Assembly (NCBI GenBank): GCA_038136035.1
Contig: JAYPYV010000002.1
Location: 1-64,000 of the forward strand
DNA from: UBA9926 sp023261215
GTDB taxonomy: Bacteria; Pseudomonadota; Gammaproteobacteria; Pseudomonadales; Azotimanducaceae
Reading direction: 5' to 3'
Length of the DNA: 64,000 nucleotides
The position numbers and the translations under genes were made by a program. This document shows positions 35,718 through 45,486 of this stretch, piece after piece. How positions within the stretch are numbered: the first letter of the stretch is position 1; each line of letters begins with the position of its first letter. The notes under the pieces are model-generated. The model saw nothing but the letters and a program-made list of their open reading frames with translations, was not told the DNA's origin and did not search any database.

Positions 35718-36566
35718 TCAATTTTTGGCGAACGCGTGAAGGGGCTGGCCCTCGATGGTAATTCTATGCATCGAGCGCGCGAAGCCTGGGTAATCATTTT
35801 GTGCATAGTGCCAGGTTGCACGGTTATCCCAGAAAGCAATGGACCCCGGCTGCCAATCAAACCGTTCAACATGCCTTTCATCACTCATCTCCGCGTAAAG
35901 CGTCTCCAGCATGGCTGCTGAATCTGCCTCACTCAACTCGTTGATACGAAGAGTGAACGCAGGATTGACGTACAGGGTCGCGCGGCCACTCAGCGGATGC
36001 GCGATCACCACGGGATGAACCGGATCCGACATCGCGTCAGCCTTTTCCGGTGAGTTAAAGCGTCCGGTCAGTTGGCCAGCCTGCATGTAAGCCGCTGCTT
36101 CACCAAACACATGCTTCCCAGAGTGGGTCGCAGTGAGCGTTTGTAATCTCATTTGAAGCTGTGAGTCCAAGCGGTCGAAGGCATCTGCGGCGGAAATAAA
36201 CCAGGTGTCTCCGCCCGTGGGCGGGAGCACCCGCGCGACCAGAATCGATCCCAGTGCGGGAATTTCATCGTAAGAATGATCGGTGTGCCAACCCCCCCCA
36301 ATGTTCATCTCTTGTTCGGGCGTTTTCTCAACCAAGGCGATCTCGGGAAAATTTGCATGGGCTTTGAAGAAGCGATTGACATTGATTGGGCCCCACCGCT
36401 CGGCAAACTGGATGTGATCCGCTTCCGATAGGTTCTGATCGCGAAAAAACAGAAGCCCATAGCGAGCGAAGGCTTGCGCCAAGACTTCGAATTGGCTTTC
36501 GGTCAGAGCGCGAAGATCAACATCCGTGACTTCAGCACCCGCATGGTCTCTTGGTTGAATCTTCAT
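35718..36566 (-). CDS. TauD/TfdA family Fe(II)/2-oxoglutarate dioxygenase (first)
   Basis: A 282-residue non-haem iron dioxygenase. The iron ligands are His 94 and Asp 96 in WHTDHSY and His 253 in ATWHYAQNDY; Arg 264 would bind 2-oxoglutarate. The PTGGDTWF segment is typical of TauD. It hydroxylates an unidentified substrate; taurine, other sulfonates or aryloxy acids are only examples from the family. ATG 36566 is chosen, with GGGGA upstream, over a TTG four codons earlier. It lies upstream of ilvC on the same strand, with 147 bp between. Confidence 0.9.
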   Translation of the reverse strand: MKIQPRDHAGAEVTDVDLRALTESQFEVLAQAFARYGLLFFRDQNLSEADHIQFAERWGPINVNRFFKAHANFPEIALVEKTPEQEMNIGGGWHTDHSYDEIPALGSILVARVLPPTGGDTWFISAADAFDRLDSQLQMRLQTLTATHSGKHVFGEAAAYMQAGQLTGRFNSPEKADAMSDPVHPVVIAHPLSGRATLYVNPAFTLRINELSEADSAAMLETLYAEMSDERHVERFDWQPGSIAFWDNRATWHYAQNDYPGFARSMHRITIEGQPLHAFAKN

Positions 36567-36650
36567 CGAGTTCCCCAAATCATCGATCGTTGCGATCGCC
36601 AGGATTCCATAACAGCCAACGAAGTCAACTTTGCGCGGCTGCCCCTCACT

Positions 36651-37436
36651 TCATTGCCGGGTGGCCAAAGCCAACAACTCATGGATCCGCTGCTCGCTAT
36701 TGAGCCGGTTGACCCTGATCATTTGCCGCAGTTCCTCAAGATATGCCTCACCCCGCTCCGAATAACGATCAAGCCCACTGAGTAACATGCTCGCGCGAAT
36801 CGGCTTGCCCTCTAACTCAAGCGCGCGACGAAGGCTTCGAAATCGCACATAGGCGGGGTGAGAATTGAGGGTGAGCGCGTAATAACGAAGACCATCAATC
36901 ACTTCATCAAAAGCCGCGACACGGTGGCGTGTGTTCGAATCAGCGGCTTCAGGTCTAACCCCACATTCGGCGGTAAAGCACCAAAGACCAAAGTAATTGT
37001 TCTGCTGCCGCGCGAACCGTGAGGTGCCCCATGCGCTCTCATTGGCAGCTTGAGCAAGGACCAACGCCACAGGGATCACAGAAATACGCGCGATAAGTGC
37101 CTCGCACAGCTCAGAATCAGACAACGCATCACGATCAGGCACCCGGTACTTTATCGCCAATTGACGGAGATGGACTGAATCGAATGACGACGCGATTTCC
37201 TCCGCAGTCAAGCAAGGCAGGCTTTGCCGCTCGCGCAATATCTCACTGTTCACGAGAAGCACCTTGGGTAAGAGATAAGTGAAGAATGCATCCTTCTTGG
37301 CTTGGATGCTTTTCATTTTGGTGAAGTCGGGGGTCGAGGTGATGTCCATTAGTCTTGACGATGCGCCGAACGCGACGAGCAAGGTGAGAAATCCCCAGAG
37401 CAGTAGCGTCAGGAACCGGTCATGGAATGAACTCAT
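36651..37436 (-). CDS. Bax-like glucosaminidase-domain protein
   Basis: A 261-residue protein with an N-terminal membrane segment at about residues 10-28 and a periplasmic mannosyl-glycoprotein endo-beta-N-acetylglucosaminidase-like domain. The block LAQAANESAWGTSRFA followed by NNYFGLWCF is the active region typical of E. coli Bax and FlgJ-type glucosaminidases, with the catalytic Glu in ANES. It probably cuts peptidoglycan glycan strands. It overlaps the upstream transporter gene by 4 bp (ATGA), so the two are translated together. Confidence 0.87.
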   Translation of the reverse strand: MSSFHDRFLTLLLWGFLTLLVAFGASSRLMDITSTPDFTKMKSIQAKKDAFFTYLLPKVLLVNSEILRERQSLPCLTAEEIASSFDSVHLRQLAIKYRVPDRDALSDSELCEALIARISVIPVALVLAQAANESAWGTSRFARQQNNYFGLWCFTAECGVRPEAADSNTRHRVAAFDEVIDGLRYYALTLNSHPAYVRFRSLRRALELEGKPIRASMLLSGLDRYSERGEAYLEELRQMIRVNRLNSEQRIHELLALATRQ

Positions 37437-38950
37437 CGTGATCCATCCTGGGCGTTATGGTCACCGCCCACAAGGGCAGGCGGTGCGCCGCCCTCACCAC
37501 CTGACTTTACCAATCCCTCTCTGTCCTCAGGGCGATCTCCCAACGCGTCAAGGATTTCCTGATGGCGTCTCCGGTCGATTCGGTAGAACAGATAGCAAAG
37601 CACACCGATGGTGGAAAATACCGAAGTGGCCGGGCCAGCGATAAAGCCCAACTGCCAAACAATCTCATCATCAACGGTCCCCATCTTCGCACCCTTCGGA
37701 AATGCGATGAGATCAAGAAGAAAGCCCCCCAACACGATGCCGAGGGACGAATTGACTTTCACCGCAAAGCCTCGGACGGCGAAGATCACCCCTTCGCGAC
37801 GATGACCGGTTTCGAGTTCATGCTCGTCGGTGATGTCAGCAAACATTGAGTTCACCGTCGCAAAAATCATCGGTCCGAGAAACGCGGTGAGGAACCCACT
37901 GATGATGAGTATGATCAACATCGCCTGGGTTCCCCGATCTGGCAGCCAACTAACTTCCGCAAGCGCGAGCACAATCGGCGCGTTGATATTTAAGATCACT
38001 AAGACTGCAGAACCCACCAAGAGCCATTTCTTTTCGATAATCCGTGTCAAAGGCCCCAGAGCCACCAGCGATGCCACCAATCCTGCCAACTGGAACAGCG
38101 GGATGAGAGACAGTTGTTCTGTGGTCATGCCCCAGAAATGAAAGCCCATAAAAGGATTAAAAATGCTTTCAACCGCCAGAATGAAAGTAGACAGCATCAT
38201 GCCGAAAAAAATCGCTCTGAAAGAACGATTACTGAACGCAGCTAAAAACTCACCCAGGACCTGCCGGGGTGACACCTTTGGAGCAGGCGCATAGGACTTT
38301 GACAGAAGACGGGGCAATTCAGACAAGGTGCCAAGCGCACAAATCCAAATGGCGGCCACAATCACCAAAGCGGAAAACAGAGACCAGGATTGGTAAGCCG
38401 CTGCGTTCAAAAGACCCGGATTGAACGCCTCCGTGGTGGGAAAGAACCATCGATAGGAGATGGGTACGAAGAGCGCGCCACCCAGAAAACCAAAAAACGT
38501 GCTGGCCGCGTACAGCGATGAGCGTTCTTGATACCCCTCGGCCAGCTCTGCTCCCAGCGCAAGATGAGGGATATGGTAGAACGTTAACGACAAACGGACG
38601 GCCACCGCGAAGGTCAAGAGCCAGAAGAAATAGGCTAAATCAGACAGACCCTCGGGCGGATTGAAGAGAAGATAAAAGCACAGGGCCATCGGTACGGCGG
38701 CAAGCGCGATGAGAGGATGACGACGACCATACCGCGTTCTGAGCTTATCAGAGTAACTGCCAACCACCGGGTCGCTGATGGCGTCCACAACCAGCGCAGC
38801 CGCCAGCGCAAGACCGGTCAAGGACGCTGACACACCGAGGACTTGATTGTAAAAAAACAACAAGAAGACGTTAAAACCGGAGTTCTTAACGGCCTCAGCC
38901 AATTGGCCCACGCCAAACGCAAGACGAACCGGTAGCGAGAGCGAAGCCAT
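37433..38950 (-). CDS. GPH-family (glycoside-pentoside-hexuronide:cation) symporter
   Basis: A 505-residue membrane transporter with about 12 hydrophobic segments. The N-terminal FGVGQLAEAVKNSGFNVFLLFFYNQVLG and the DAISDPVVGSYSDKLRTRYGRRHP loop are hallmarks of the MFS_2/GPH group related to MelB. The substrate is probably a glycoside or related compound carried with Na+ or H+. The hydrophilic C-terminal tail is rich in Gly and acidic residues. It is coupled by an ATGA overlap to the Bax-like gene, so uptake of a cell-wall sugar is conceivable but unproven. Confidence 0.88.
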   Translation of the reverse strand: MASLSLPVRLAFGVGQLAEAVKNSGFNVFLLFFYNQVLGVSASLTGLALAAALVVDAISDPVVGSYSDKLRTRYGRRHPLIALAAVPMALCFYLLFNPPEGLSDLAYFFWLLTFAVAVRLSLTFYHIPHLALGAELAEGYQERSSLYAASTFFGFLGGALFVPISYRWFFPTTEAFNPGLLNAAAYQSWSLFSALVIVAAIWICALGTLSELPRLLSKSYAPAPKVSPRQVLGEFLAAFSNRSFRAIFFGMMLSTFILAVESIFNPFMGFHFWGMTTEQLSLIPLFQLAGLVASLVALGPLTRIIEKKWLLVGSAVLVILNINAPIVLALAEVSWLPDRGTQAMLIILIISGFLTAFLGPMIFATVNSMFADITDEHELETGHRREGVIFAVRGFAVKVNSSLGIVLGGFLLDLIAFPKGAKMGTVDDEIVWQLGFIAGPATSVFSTIGVLCYLFYRIDRRRHQEILDALGDRPEDREGLVKSGGEGGAPPALVGGDHNAQDGSR

Positions 38951-39049
38951 GCGAGACTACTTGATCAATTGAGCGTTTGAGTCTCTACGATCTCTTAATG
39001 ACTGACAAGCCGTTCTTGCCGGCCTTCATCGTGAGGTTTCAGCGACGAC

Positions 39050-40390
39050 CTAGAAGCTGATCAATCCTGTGCCCGTCATCAGCAGGATGATCAGCGCGAC
39101 CGGAAGCACGACGCGCAAGAGAAGCAGCCATATCTGATAGAGATTTCCCTCCTTTAGGCCGATCGATGAGGCCGTTAAGTGCGGGGCCAAACGCCACCCC
39201 ACAAAGGCAGCAACCATGACCCCTCCCAAAGGCAGCATGATCTGATTGGAGAGAAAATCGAGCTGGTCGTTCAGGGCTGAGCCGACCACTGCAACATCAC
39301 CAAAAACATAAATATTGAGTATCGAGAAAACGAAGAGGAGAAGCGTCCATTGCAGCGCGGCCGCGCGTCTCGCACCCCCAATAGACCTCGCGCGTGCCAC
39401 GACCAAAGGCTCGATAAATCCGACAATCGATGAAATCGCAGCGAGTGCCAGCAACACAAAGAAGGCCGTGGCAAGCCAAATGCCTCCCGACATTTGGCCA
39501 AATGCCACGGGCAGGACTTGAAAGATCAAACCTACGCCGCCCGCTGGGTCCAGCCCGTATCTAAACACTAAGGGGAAAATCACAAGCCCTGCCAGTAGCG
39601 CAACGCCGGTGTCGGCGATCACCACCAAAACACTAATTCTAAAAATCGATTGGTTGGCTGGCAGATAAGCCCCGTAAGTCCACATGCCAGCCATCGCAAC
39701 GCCAATGGAGAAAAACGCCTGACCAACGGCCGCAAGCCCAACGCTGGCATCGATCCTTGAAAAATCGGGCCGCAAGAGATAATCGAGCGCCACATCAAAC
39801 CCGGGATAGTGGGCGTTGTAGACCGCAAGCCCTAAAAGCAACATCAAGAGCAAAGGCATCATGATCGTCACCGCACGCTCAATGCCTCCCCTCACGCCGC
39901 CGTAGATAATCACCAAGGCAACGAGCAAGACACAGCCAACACCCACAGATTGGATTCCCCGATCGGCCTTGAGCACTTCAAATGCACTGGCTGAGCGGAC
40001 ACTATCGAGACCCACAAAGGCGCCCGTCAGCGCCTCGCGACCATAAATGAGCACCCAACCCGCCACCGTGGCATAGGTCACCATGATCAAGAACGCGGTT
40101 GCCAGCATCCAAAGCCCCATCCATTGCCATCTGGCGCTGAGCTTCATGCTGCCGGCCAGCTGGCGCATCGACTGCAGCGGCTCATCACCGCCTCTTTGGC
40201 CGAGCACCAATTCGGCAATCAAAATGGGCAAGGCGATAAACGCCGCGCAGACGAGGTAAACCACCAAGAAAGCGCCCCCGCCGTTCTCGCCAGTCATGTA
40301 GGGAAAACGCCAAATATTCCCCAGCCCTACGGCGAACCCAATAGCCGCCATTAAAAAACCAAAACTGGACTTGAAGGATTCTCTTTGCAT
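39050..40390 (-). CDS. Sodium-dependent transporter, SNF/NSS family
   Basis: A 446-residue membrane protein with about 11-12 helices. The first helix carries the family signature AVGLGNIWRFPYMTGENGGGAF, which holds sodium and substrate ligands in LeuT-like structures. Bacterial members import amino acids or similar small zwitterions with Na+. The gene is divergent from htpX and seems monocistronic. Sodium coupling is compatible with a marine lifestyle. Confidence 0.93.
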   Translation of the reverse strand: MQRESFKSSFGFLMAAIGFAVGLGNIWRFPYMTGENGGGAFLVVYLVCAAFIALPILIAELVLGQRGGDEPLQSMRQLAGSMKLSARWQWMGLWMLATAFLIMVTYATVAGWVLIYGREALTGAFVGLDSVRSASAFEVLKADRGIQSVGVGCVLLVALVIIYGGVRGGIERAVTIMMPLLLMLLLGLAVYNAHYPGFDVALDYLLRPDFSRIDASVGLAAVGQAFFSIGVAMAGMWTYGAYLPANQSIFRISVLVVIADTGVALLAGLVIFPLVFRYGLDPAGGVGLIFQVLPVAFGQMSGGIWLATAFFVLLALAAISSIVGFIEPLVVARARSIGGARRAAALQWTLLLFVFSILNIYVFGDVAVVGSALNDQLDFLSNQIMLPLGGVMVAAFVGWRLAPHLTASSIGLKEGNLYQIWLLLLRVVLPVALIILLMTGTGLISF

Positions 40391-40490
40391 GCAATTGCTC
40401 TCTGATATCAGCGGTTAGAGCTTAACGCACCCAGAACGTGAAACTCAGCCTGGAGGACACGCTTCGAGCCTCGAATTCTTTGATCTCGAT

Positions 40491-40518
40491 CTTGAAAACA
40501 GAGCCTCTCGTACACATA
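40491..40518 (+). promoter_or_regulatory. Sigma-32-like promoter upstream of htpX
   Basis: A perfect heat-shock -35 element, CTTGAAA, at 40491-40497 is followed after 14 nt by ACACATAG, a partial match to the CCCCATNT -10 element. Transcription would start about 15-20 nt before the htpX ribosome binding site. HtpX is stress-induced in several bacteria, which supports the reading. The -10 element is weak. Confidence 0.5.
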
Positions 40519-40542
40519 GTAGTCTCATCAAAGGAGCGCACT

Positions 40543-41430
40543 ATGCTACGTATTCTTTTATTTCTAGCGACCAACTTCGCCATCCTGCTGGTCCTTGGCA
40601 TTGCGATGCAAGTCCTGGGTATTGACGACATGCTGGCGGCCTCGGGCTCGGGGTTTAATACCCAAGGCATCCTCGCATTCTCAATGCTGTTTGGATTCGG
40701 CGGCGCGTTCTTGTCTCTTGCAATGTCGAAGTTTTTGGCTAAGCGAGGCATGCGGGTCCAAATCATCGAGCAACCGTCAAACGAAACGGAGCGATGGCTG
40801 GTCAGCACGGTGGAACGCTTTGCCAAACAGAGCAACATTGGCATGCCGGAAGTTGGCATCTTTAACCAACCACAACCCAACGCATTTGCCACAGGCATGT
40901 CGAGAAACAATGCCCTGGTCGCGGTTTCCACCGGCCTGCTCACCCAGATGGATCGAGATGAAGTAGAAGCTGTTCTCGGTCACGAAATCGCGCATGTCGC
41001 CAATGGCGACATGATCACGATGGGATTGCTGCAAGGTGTCTTGAATACCTTTGTCATCTTTTTGTCCCGGCTCGGAGGCTACATTGTGGATCGCGTCATT
41101 CTCAAAAATCAGAGGGGACACGGCATCGGTTACTTTGTTACCACCATCATCTTTCAAATCCTGCTCTCTATCCTGGCATCTGTGATCGCGATGTGGTTCT
41201 CGAGGCGCCGGGAATTTCGCGCCGACGAAGGTGGCGCGCAGCTGGCTGGAAAATCAAAGATGATCCGAGCGCTCAAACGACTCCAGCAAGTCAATGAACC
41301 GCAGGATTTAGAGGGCGAATTTGCCGCCTTTGGCATCTCAGGTCGTCGGAGCGGGTTCAGCGAACTGTTTCTCAGTCATCCGCCGCTCGAAAAACGGATT
41401 CGCCACCTGGAAGCACAACAAATTTTGTGA
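40543..41430 (+). CDS. htpX: Membrane zinc metalloprotease HtpX
   Basis: Degrades damaged or misfolded inner-membrane proteins. From ATG 40543, with AAAGGAG upstream, it has 295 residues, close to E. coli HtpX. Two N-terminal membrane helices (about 3-26 and 42-62) precede the zinc site HEIAH at residues 147-151, and two more hydrophobic segments follow. The third zinc ligand is likely the Glu in REFRADEGGAQLA. The C-terminal LFLSHPPLEKRIRHLE is typical of M48 peptidases. It is monocistronic, preceded by a heat-shock-like promoter. Confidence 0.96.
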   Translation: MLRILLFLATNFAILLVLGIAMQVLGIDDMLAASGSGFNTQGILAFSMLFGFGGAFLSLAMSKFLAKRGMRVQIIEQPSNETERWLVSTVERFAKQSNIGMPEVGIFNQPQPNAFATGMSRNNALVAVSTGLLTQMDRDEVEAVLGHEIAHVANGDMITMGLLQGVLNTFVIFLSRLGGYIVDRVILKNQRGHGIGYFVTTIIFQILLSILASVIAMWFSRRREFRADEGGAQLAGKSKMIRALKRLQQVNEPQDLEGEFAAFGISGRRSGFSELFLSHPPLEKRIRHLEAQQIL

Positions 41431-41573
41431 TGCGCAACACAACCGGCATGCTGGTCCGCCATGCGAGGGTCGAGATTCGCGCATAAATCACTCATTGATG
41501 GATGATCAGGCGCCTTTTTTGTATGGTGGGCGACTTGACGCAGCATCGCCAAATCATCGTCCGGAGCCCTTTC

Positions 41574-42731
41574 ATGAGTGAATCAAGTGATATCAGTGAA
41601 ATCCGCACCGCCGTGCGCCAACTTTGCGCTCAATATGGCGAGGATTACTGGCTAGAGTTGGACCGCACCCGGGGCTACCCCACAGAATTCGTTGATGAGT
41701 TAACTCGCTCGGGCTTCCTGACCGTCCTTATCCCAGAAGCCTATGGCGGCGCAGGGCTTGGCGTGTACGAAGCGTCCATCATCATGGAGGAAGTTTGCCG
41801 GTCTGGGGCTCATGCAGGCGCCTGTCATGCCCAAATGTACGTGATGGGTTCCGTACTTCGACATGGCAGCGAAGCCCAAAAACAACAGTATCTGCCAAAG
41901 ATTGCCGCCGGAGAATTACGACTACAGAGCTTCGGAGTCACTGAGCCGACCACCGGAACTGACACGACGAGTCTCAAAACCACGGCACGACGGGACGGCG
42001 ACGATTACGTCATCAATGGCCAAAAAGTTTGGATCAGCCGAATTCAGCACTCGGACCTCATGGTGCTACTCGCAAGAACCACACCGAAGGATCAGGTCAA
42101 AAAGAAAACGGACGGCTTATCTGCCTTTCTGATACACGTGGGCGAAGCGGAGGGCAAAGGACTTGAAATTCGACCCATCGAGTCGATGATCAACCATCAC
42201 AGCTGCGAACTGTTTTTTGACGATTTGCGCGTACCCAAAGATAGCTTGCTCGGGACCGAGGGCGCAGGCTTCAAAGTCATTCTAGATGGCATGAATGCCG
42301 AGCGAATTCTCATCGCGGCTGAGTGTGTGGGCGATGGTCGCTACTTCATCGATAAGGCCAGTCATTACGCCAAAGAGCGGATCGTCTTCGACCGTCCCAT
42401 CGGGCAGAACCAGGGCGTTCAGTTCCCCATCGCGAGGTCCTATGCTGAAGTTGAAGCCGCTTGGCTGATGGTGGAGAAGGCAGCGCGCATGTTTGACGCG
42501 GGCGAGCCCTGTGGTGCTGAAGCCAACATGGCCAAAATGCTGGCCTCTGAGGCCTCCTGGCGGGCTGGCGATGTGTGTATGCAAACGCATGGCGGCTTCG
42601 CGTTCGCAAAGGAATACCATATTGAGCGTAAGTTCAGAGAGACACGCCTCTATCAGATTGCACCCATCTCAACCAACCTGATTTTGAGCTTCATAGGTGA
42701 ACACGTTCTAGGGATGCCGAGATCCTTCTGA
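41574..42731 (+). CDS. Acyl-CoA dehydrogenase
   Basis: A 385-residue FAD flavoprotein. Signatures in order are IPEAYGGAGLGVYEASIIME, SFGVTEPTTGTDTTSL (the flavin loop, with TTGTD replacing the usual GAGSD), DDYVINGQKVWISR and TRLYQIAPISTNLILSFI. The last motif places it in a subgroup with QIAPI at the usual YEGT position; the catalytic Glu is probably in the MNAERI helix. The ATG at 41574 is chosen because the rest of the family starts there; the upstream frame has no similarity. The substrate is unknown. Confidence 0.9.
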   Translation: MSESSDISEIRTAVRQLCAQYGEDYWLELDRTRGYPTEFVDELTRSGFLTVLIPEAYGGAGLGVYEASIIMEEVCRSGAHAGACHAQMYVMGSVLRHGSEAQKQQYLPKIAAGELRLQSFGVTEPTTGTDTTSLKTTARRDGDDYVINGQKVWISRIQHSDLMVLLARTTPKDQVKKKTDGLSAFLIHVGEAEGKGLEIRPIESMINHHSCELFFDDLRVPKDSLLGTEGAGFKVILDGMNAERILIAAECVGDGRYFIDKASHYAKERIVFDRPIGQNQGVQFPIARSYAEVEAAWLMVEKAARMFDAGEPCGAEANMAKMLASEASWRAGDVCMQTHGGFAFAKEYHIERKFRETRLYQIAPISTNLILSFIGEHVLGMPRSF

Positions 42732-42761
42732 TACCTCGGGCTGGTTGAGGTTTGGTTGAGG

Positions 42762-43640
42762 TTAGGAAGCCGAAATTTCGTCCCCGAGGGATACGCTTCC
42801 GACCCCATCTGGCACGAAGTAACCCCCAAACGTCACGCCGCCAGCGTAACCAACGCCGTCCTTTCGATACTGACTTAACGTTCTCAGCGGTTCTTTGCTA
42901 CGTTGCTCTCCGAACGGATCGAAGGTGGTGACGCTGCAACGCTCACAGGCTACCACTCGGGAAAAGGTGAGATCCCCAATTTGAAGGGTGGCCGCTGATT
43001 CCTCTGCGAAGGGAGATAACCCACTGATCACCAGATTGGGTCGGAACTGCTCCACTTGAACCGCCTCGCGGCCTTGCGCCGCGGACCTTGAAACATCCAC
43101 CGCATCGGCCTGGCTCGATTCGGCAATTCGATCATTCAGATCAGCCAGAGAGGCCAAACTGACTATCAGGATGGGCGCAATATCTACGAATGCTGGCTGA
43201 GTTGAGCCATGCAGGCTTTGAAATGGCGTGCCCTCCAGATGCAACAACGTCGCTTCAGCGGCTTTAACCAATTGCAGGGGTTGACCGAAGACTTGGAGAA
43301 GCCATTCCGATACCACCGAGCCAGCACTGACGCAGGGGACATCCCGGCCGATACTCTTGATGGGGCCGGTGGGTTCTATCGCTGATTCGTCGAAGTGGAT
43401 TTCGCTCGAGCCCGCGAAATTCAGTGTCAGGCCTTGGCTGGATTCGAAAACCTCCAAAAACCGAAGCGCCGGCATGACCTTCTGATTCACGATTCCTTGC
43501 GCATTAACCAACACCCATTGACGGTCTCCCACTAAACCGCCTGTGGTAACATCCGCCGCCTCAACGCGCTCACCTCGGCATCCTTTGATCGGGTATCGAT
43601 AAATGGTTTCCAACCGAGCCACGGCAACCTCGCTATCCAT
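42762..43640 (-). CDS. MOSC domain-containing protein (YcbX/mARC-like)
   Basis: A 292-residue protein with an N-terminal MOSC beta-barrel domain (about 1-120, with IYRYPIKGCRGERV and GDRQWVLV) and a C-terminal MOSC domain. The RPNLVISG segment and a Cys in VACERCSVTTFDP are typical; the equivalent Cys ligates molybdenum in mARC proteins. It may reduce N-hydroxylated bases or carry molybdenum cofactor. No ferredoxin domain is attached, unlike E. coli YcbX. It is divergent from the hotdog gene, with 31 bp between. Confidence 0.85.
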   Translation of the reverse strand: MDSEVAVARLETIYRYPIKGCRGERVEAADVTTGGLVGDRQWVLVNAQGIVNQKVMPALRFLEVFESSQGLTLNFAGSSEIHFDESAIEPTGPIKSIGRDVPCVSAGSVVSEWLLQVFGQPLQLVKAAEATLLHLEGTPFQSLHGSTQPAFVDIAPILIVSLASLADLNDRIAESSQADAVDVSRSAAQGREAVQVEQFRPNLVISGLSPFAEESAATLQIGDLTFSRVVACERCSVTTFDPFGEQRSKEPLRTLSQYRKDGVGYAGGVTFGGYFVPDGVGSVSLGDEISAS

Positions 43641-43671
43641 TCAGTTTTCAACAGTATAGGCGCCAAGTTTC

Positions 43672-44433
43672 ATGCAAAACACCGTTATCATTCCCGAGCG
43701 TTTTAAAGGTCCACCACAATCGGGCAACGGCGGTTACGTCAGCGGTGCGTTCGCAGCTTTTTTGCCTCCGATACCCAACCGGTGCCCTGAGATTACGTTG
43801 CGATCGCCCATCCCATTGGACACCCTGATGCAAATCGAGCCACTCAACGATCAGGAGACTGGCGAGGTGCGGGTGATGCACGAGCAAACGCTCATCGCCG
43901 AATGCAGAATGATCACGTCTCCCTTCGAGACTCTAGCGATACCACCCTGTCCTGATCCGCAACGCATTCAAGCCGCCCTGCCCCATTCACTCGCTTTCAA
44001 ACAAAATATCAATCCGCTGTTGCCCAACCAACAGGGCTTTCATCCCATTTGCTTTTGCTGTGGCGCTGAACATGAGACCGGGCTTCGTGTTTTCCCCGCC
44101 CCCCTCGAGGAAGGTCACGTGGGTGCACTCTGGGCAACCGAAGACGCCTGGGGTGTCAGGGGCAAAATGCCTGAGGCTTTTTTATGGACTGCGTTGGATT
44201 GCCCCGCCCAATTTGCCTATATGAACCAATCCATTAAGACAGGATTGATGGGCAGAATGACTGCAGAGATCCTCAGTGTCCCTGCTGCTGGACAGACGCT
44301 CATCGTCTCGGCTTGGACAATAGCGATTGAGGGGAAAAAGCATTTCGCCGGCTCAGCAATCTTTGATCTCGATCAAACCCTGCTGGCAAGGGCCATTACG
44401 GTGTGGATTGGGGGTGAACCGCTCGGCTTTTAG
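43672..44433 (+). CDS. Double-hotdog thioesterase-like protein
   Basis: A 253-residue protein with two repeated hotdog-like halves. The N-terminal half contains GPPQSGNGGYVSG, and the C-terminal half begins with PICFCCGAEHETGLRV, a variant of the CxxCG..xxGL motif seen at the start of many PaaI-like thioesterase domains. It would hydrolyse an acyl-CoA or similar thioester. The catalytic acid was not identified with confidence. It ends 5 bp before the convergent cation-transporter gene. Confidence 0.65.
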   Translation: MQNTVIIPERFKGPPQSGNGGYVSGAFAAFLPPIPNRCPEITLRSPIPLDTLMQIEPLNDQETGEVRVMHEQTLIAECRMITSPFETLAIPPCPDPQRIQAALPHSLAFKQNINPLLPNQQGFHPICFCCGAEHETGLRVFPAPLEEGHVGALWATEDAWGVRGKMPEAFLWTALDCPAQFAYMNQSIKTGLMGRMTAEILSVPAAGQTLIVSAWTIAIEGKKHFAGSAIFDLDQTLLARAITVWIGGEPLGF

Positions 44434-44438
44434 TGGCC

Positions 44439-45056
44439 TCAAGCATCCACTGCTCGGAGCTCTTGCATAGCTTCTCGGCTGATGCGGTATGCACTGCCAA
44501 AGAAGAGCCAAAGTAGAACTGCAGCAACGACCAGATCCGGAATGGGCGAGGCGGTCACATAGACCATCGCTGCAGTCACCAGGACGGCAATACCCTCCGC
44601 CACGTCATTTCTCGAGCACAGCCAGACCGATGCCATGTTCACATCATCACCTCGAAGCGGCGTCAGCATCGCCAAACACACACCATTCGCGACAAGATTG
44701 ATGGCGGCGGCAACGGCCATTCCCACAGCCAGCGGGGTCTGTGGATCCATACTTCGGCCAATCAATTGCGCAAGGACAAAGAGCCCAGCCGCAAATATGA
44801 GCAAGCTCTTGAGCATGGCCGCTCTGGCTTTCATGCGCGCGCCAAGACCAATCACAGCCAAACTCACCGCATAAGCCAGCGCATCGCCTAAATTGTCGAG
44901 GGTGCCCGAAAGCAGCGCGGTCGAGTGCGTTGCAAACGCTGCAAAAACCATCATGGCAAAGGCTGCGAGATTGATCACCATCACGCGAGATAGAACCTTT
45001 CGCTGTCTTGCCTCCAGCACAGACACATCCATTGATTGGCACCCACACTCGCTCAT
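44439..45056 (-). CDS. Cation transporter-like membrane protein (CDF-related)
   Basis: A 205-residue membrane protein with about six hydrophobic segments, similar to the membrane part of cation diffusion facilitators. The TLDNLGDALAYAVSL segment in helix 2 corresponds to the metal-site D-x-x-x-D helix of CDF transporters, and RNDVAEGIAVL supplies a second Asp. The cytoplasmic C-terminal domain of classical CDFs is missing. The start at ATG 45056 gives the N-terminus MSECGCQS, which is usual for this subfamily and may bind metal; the open frame continues 31 codons upstream. Confidence 0.75.
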   Translation of the reverse strand: MSECGCQSMDVSVLEARQRKVLSRVMVINLAAFAMMVFAAFATHSTALLSGTLDNLGDALAYAVSLAVIGLGARMKARAAMLKSLLIFAAGLFVLAQLIGRSMDPQTPLAVGMAVAAAINLVANGVCLAMLTPLRGDDVNMASVWLCSRNDVAEGIAVLVTAAMVYVTASPIPDLVVAAVLLWLFFGSAYRISREAMQELRAVDA

Positions 45057-45267
45057 AGCACTCGCCTGTTTATGTTCACTCTGCCTTTTATGGATTGGGT
45101 TGCTGCTAAGACTCTGACTCCGGCGCCTAAGATCGTGAAAATGATTCATTGACCATTTTCTTAGCCATTAGGATCCCGCGCCAAACCCAATTCGATCTTC
45201 AACTTAACAACTGGTATTCAACTCAAAATCTGCGTTATGGTAGCGGCGCGAAGTATAGGACGTTGGC

Positions 45268-45486
45268 ATGGAAACGTTAAGAAAATCCATTCATCCTGAG
45301 GTGGGCGCAACCTGGCAGTCGCTGGCTGAAACCCACCTTTCTGAACTCGACACCGACCAAGCGGTGAGTCAATTACAGAGCTGGAACTTGCATATTTTCG
45401 CCAGGCGGATTTCCCCCCGAAATGGTCAGCCAGCCAACCCCATTCTGCCGAGTGACATTGTCTTCTTAGAACCACCGCTTTCTTAA
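45268..45486 (+). CDS. Small hypothetical protein
   Basis: A 72-residue open frame with AGGA 8 nt before the ATG. The first part is helical (ETHLSELDTDQAVSQLQS) and the C-terminal part has SPRNGQPANPILPSDIVFL. No family was recognised. It precedes another small hypothetical gene by 97 bp on the same strand. The overlapping minus-strand frame of 113 codons is less likely. Confidence 0.5.
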   Translation: METLRKSIHPEVGATWQSLAETHLSELDTDQAVSQLQSWNLHIFARRISPRNGQPANPILPSDIVFLEPPLS

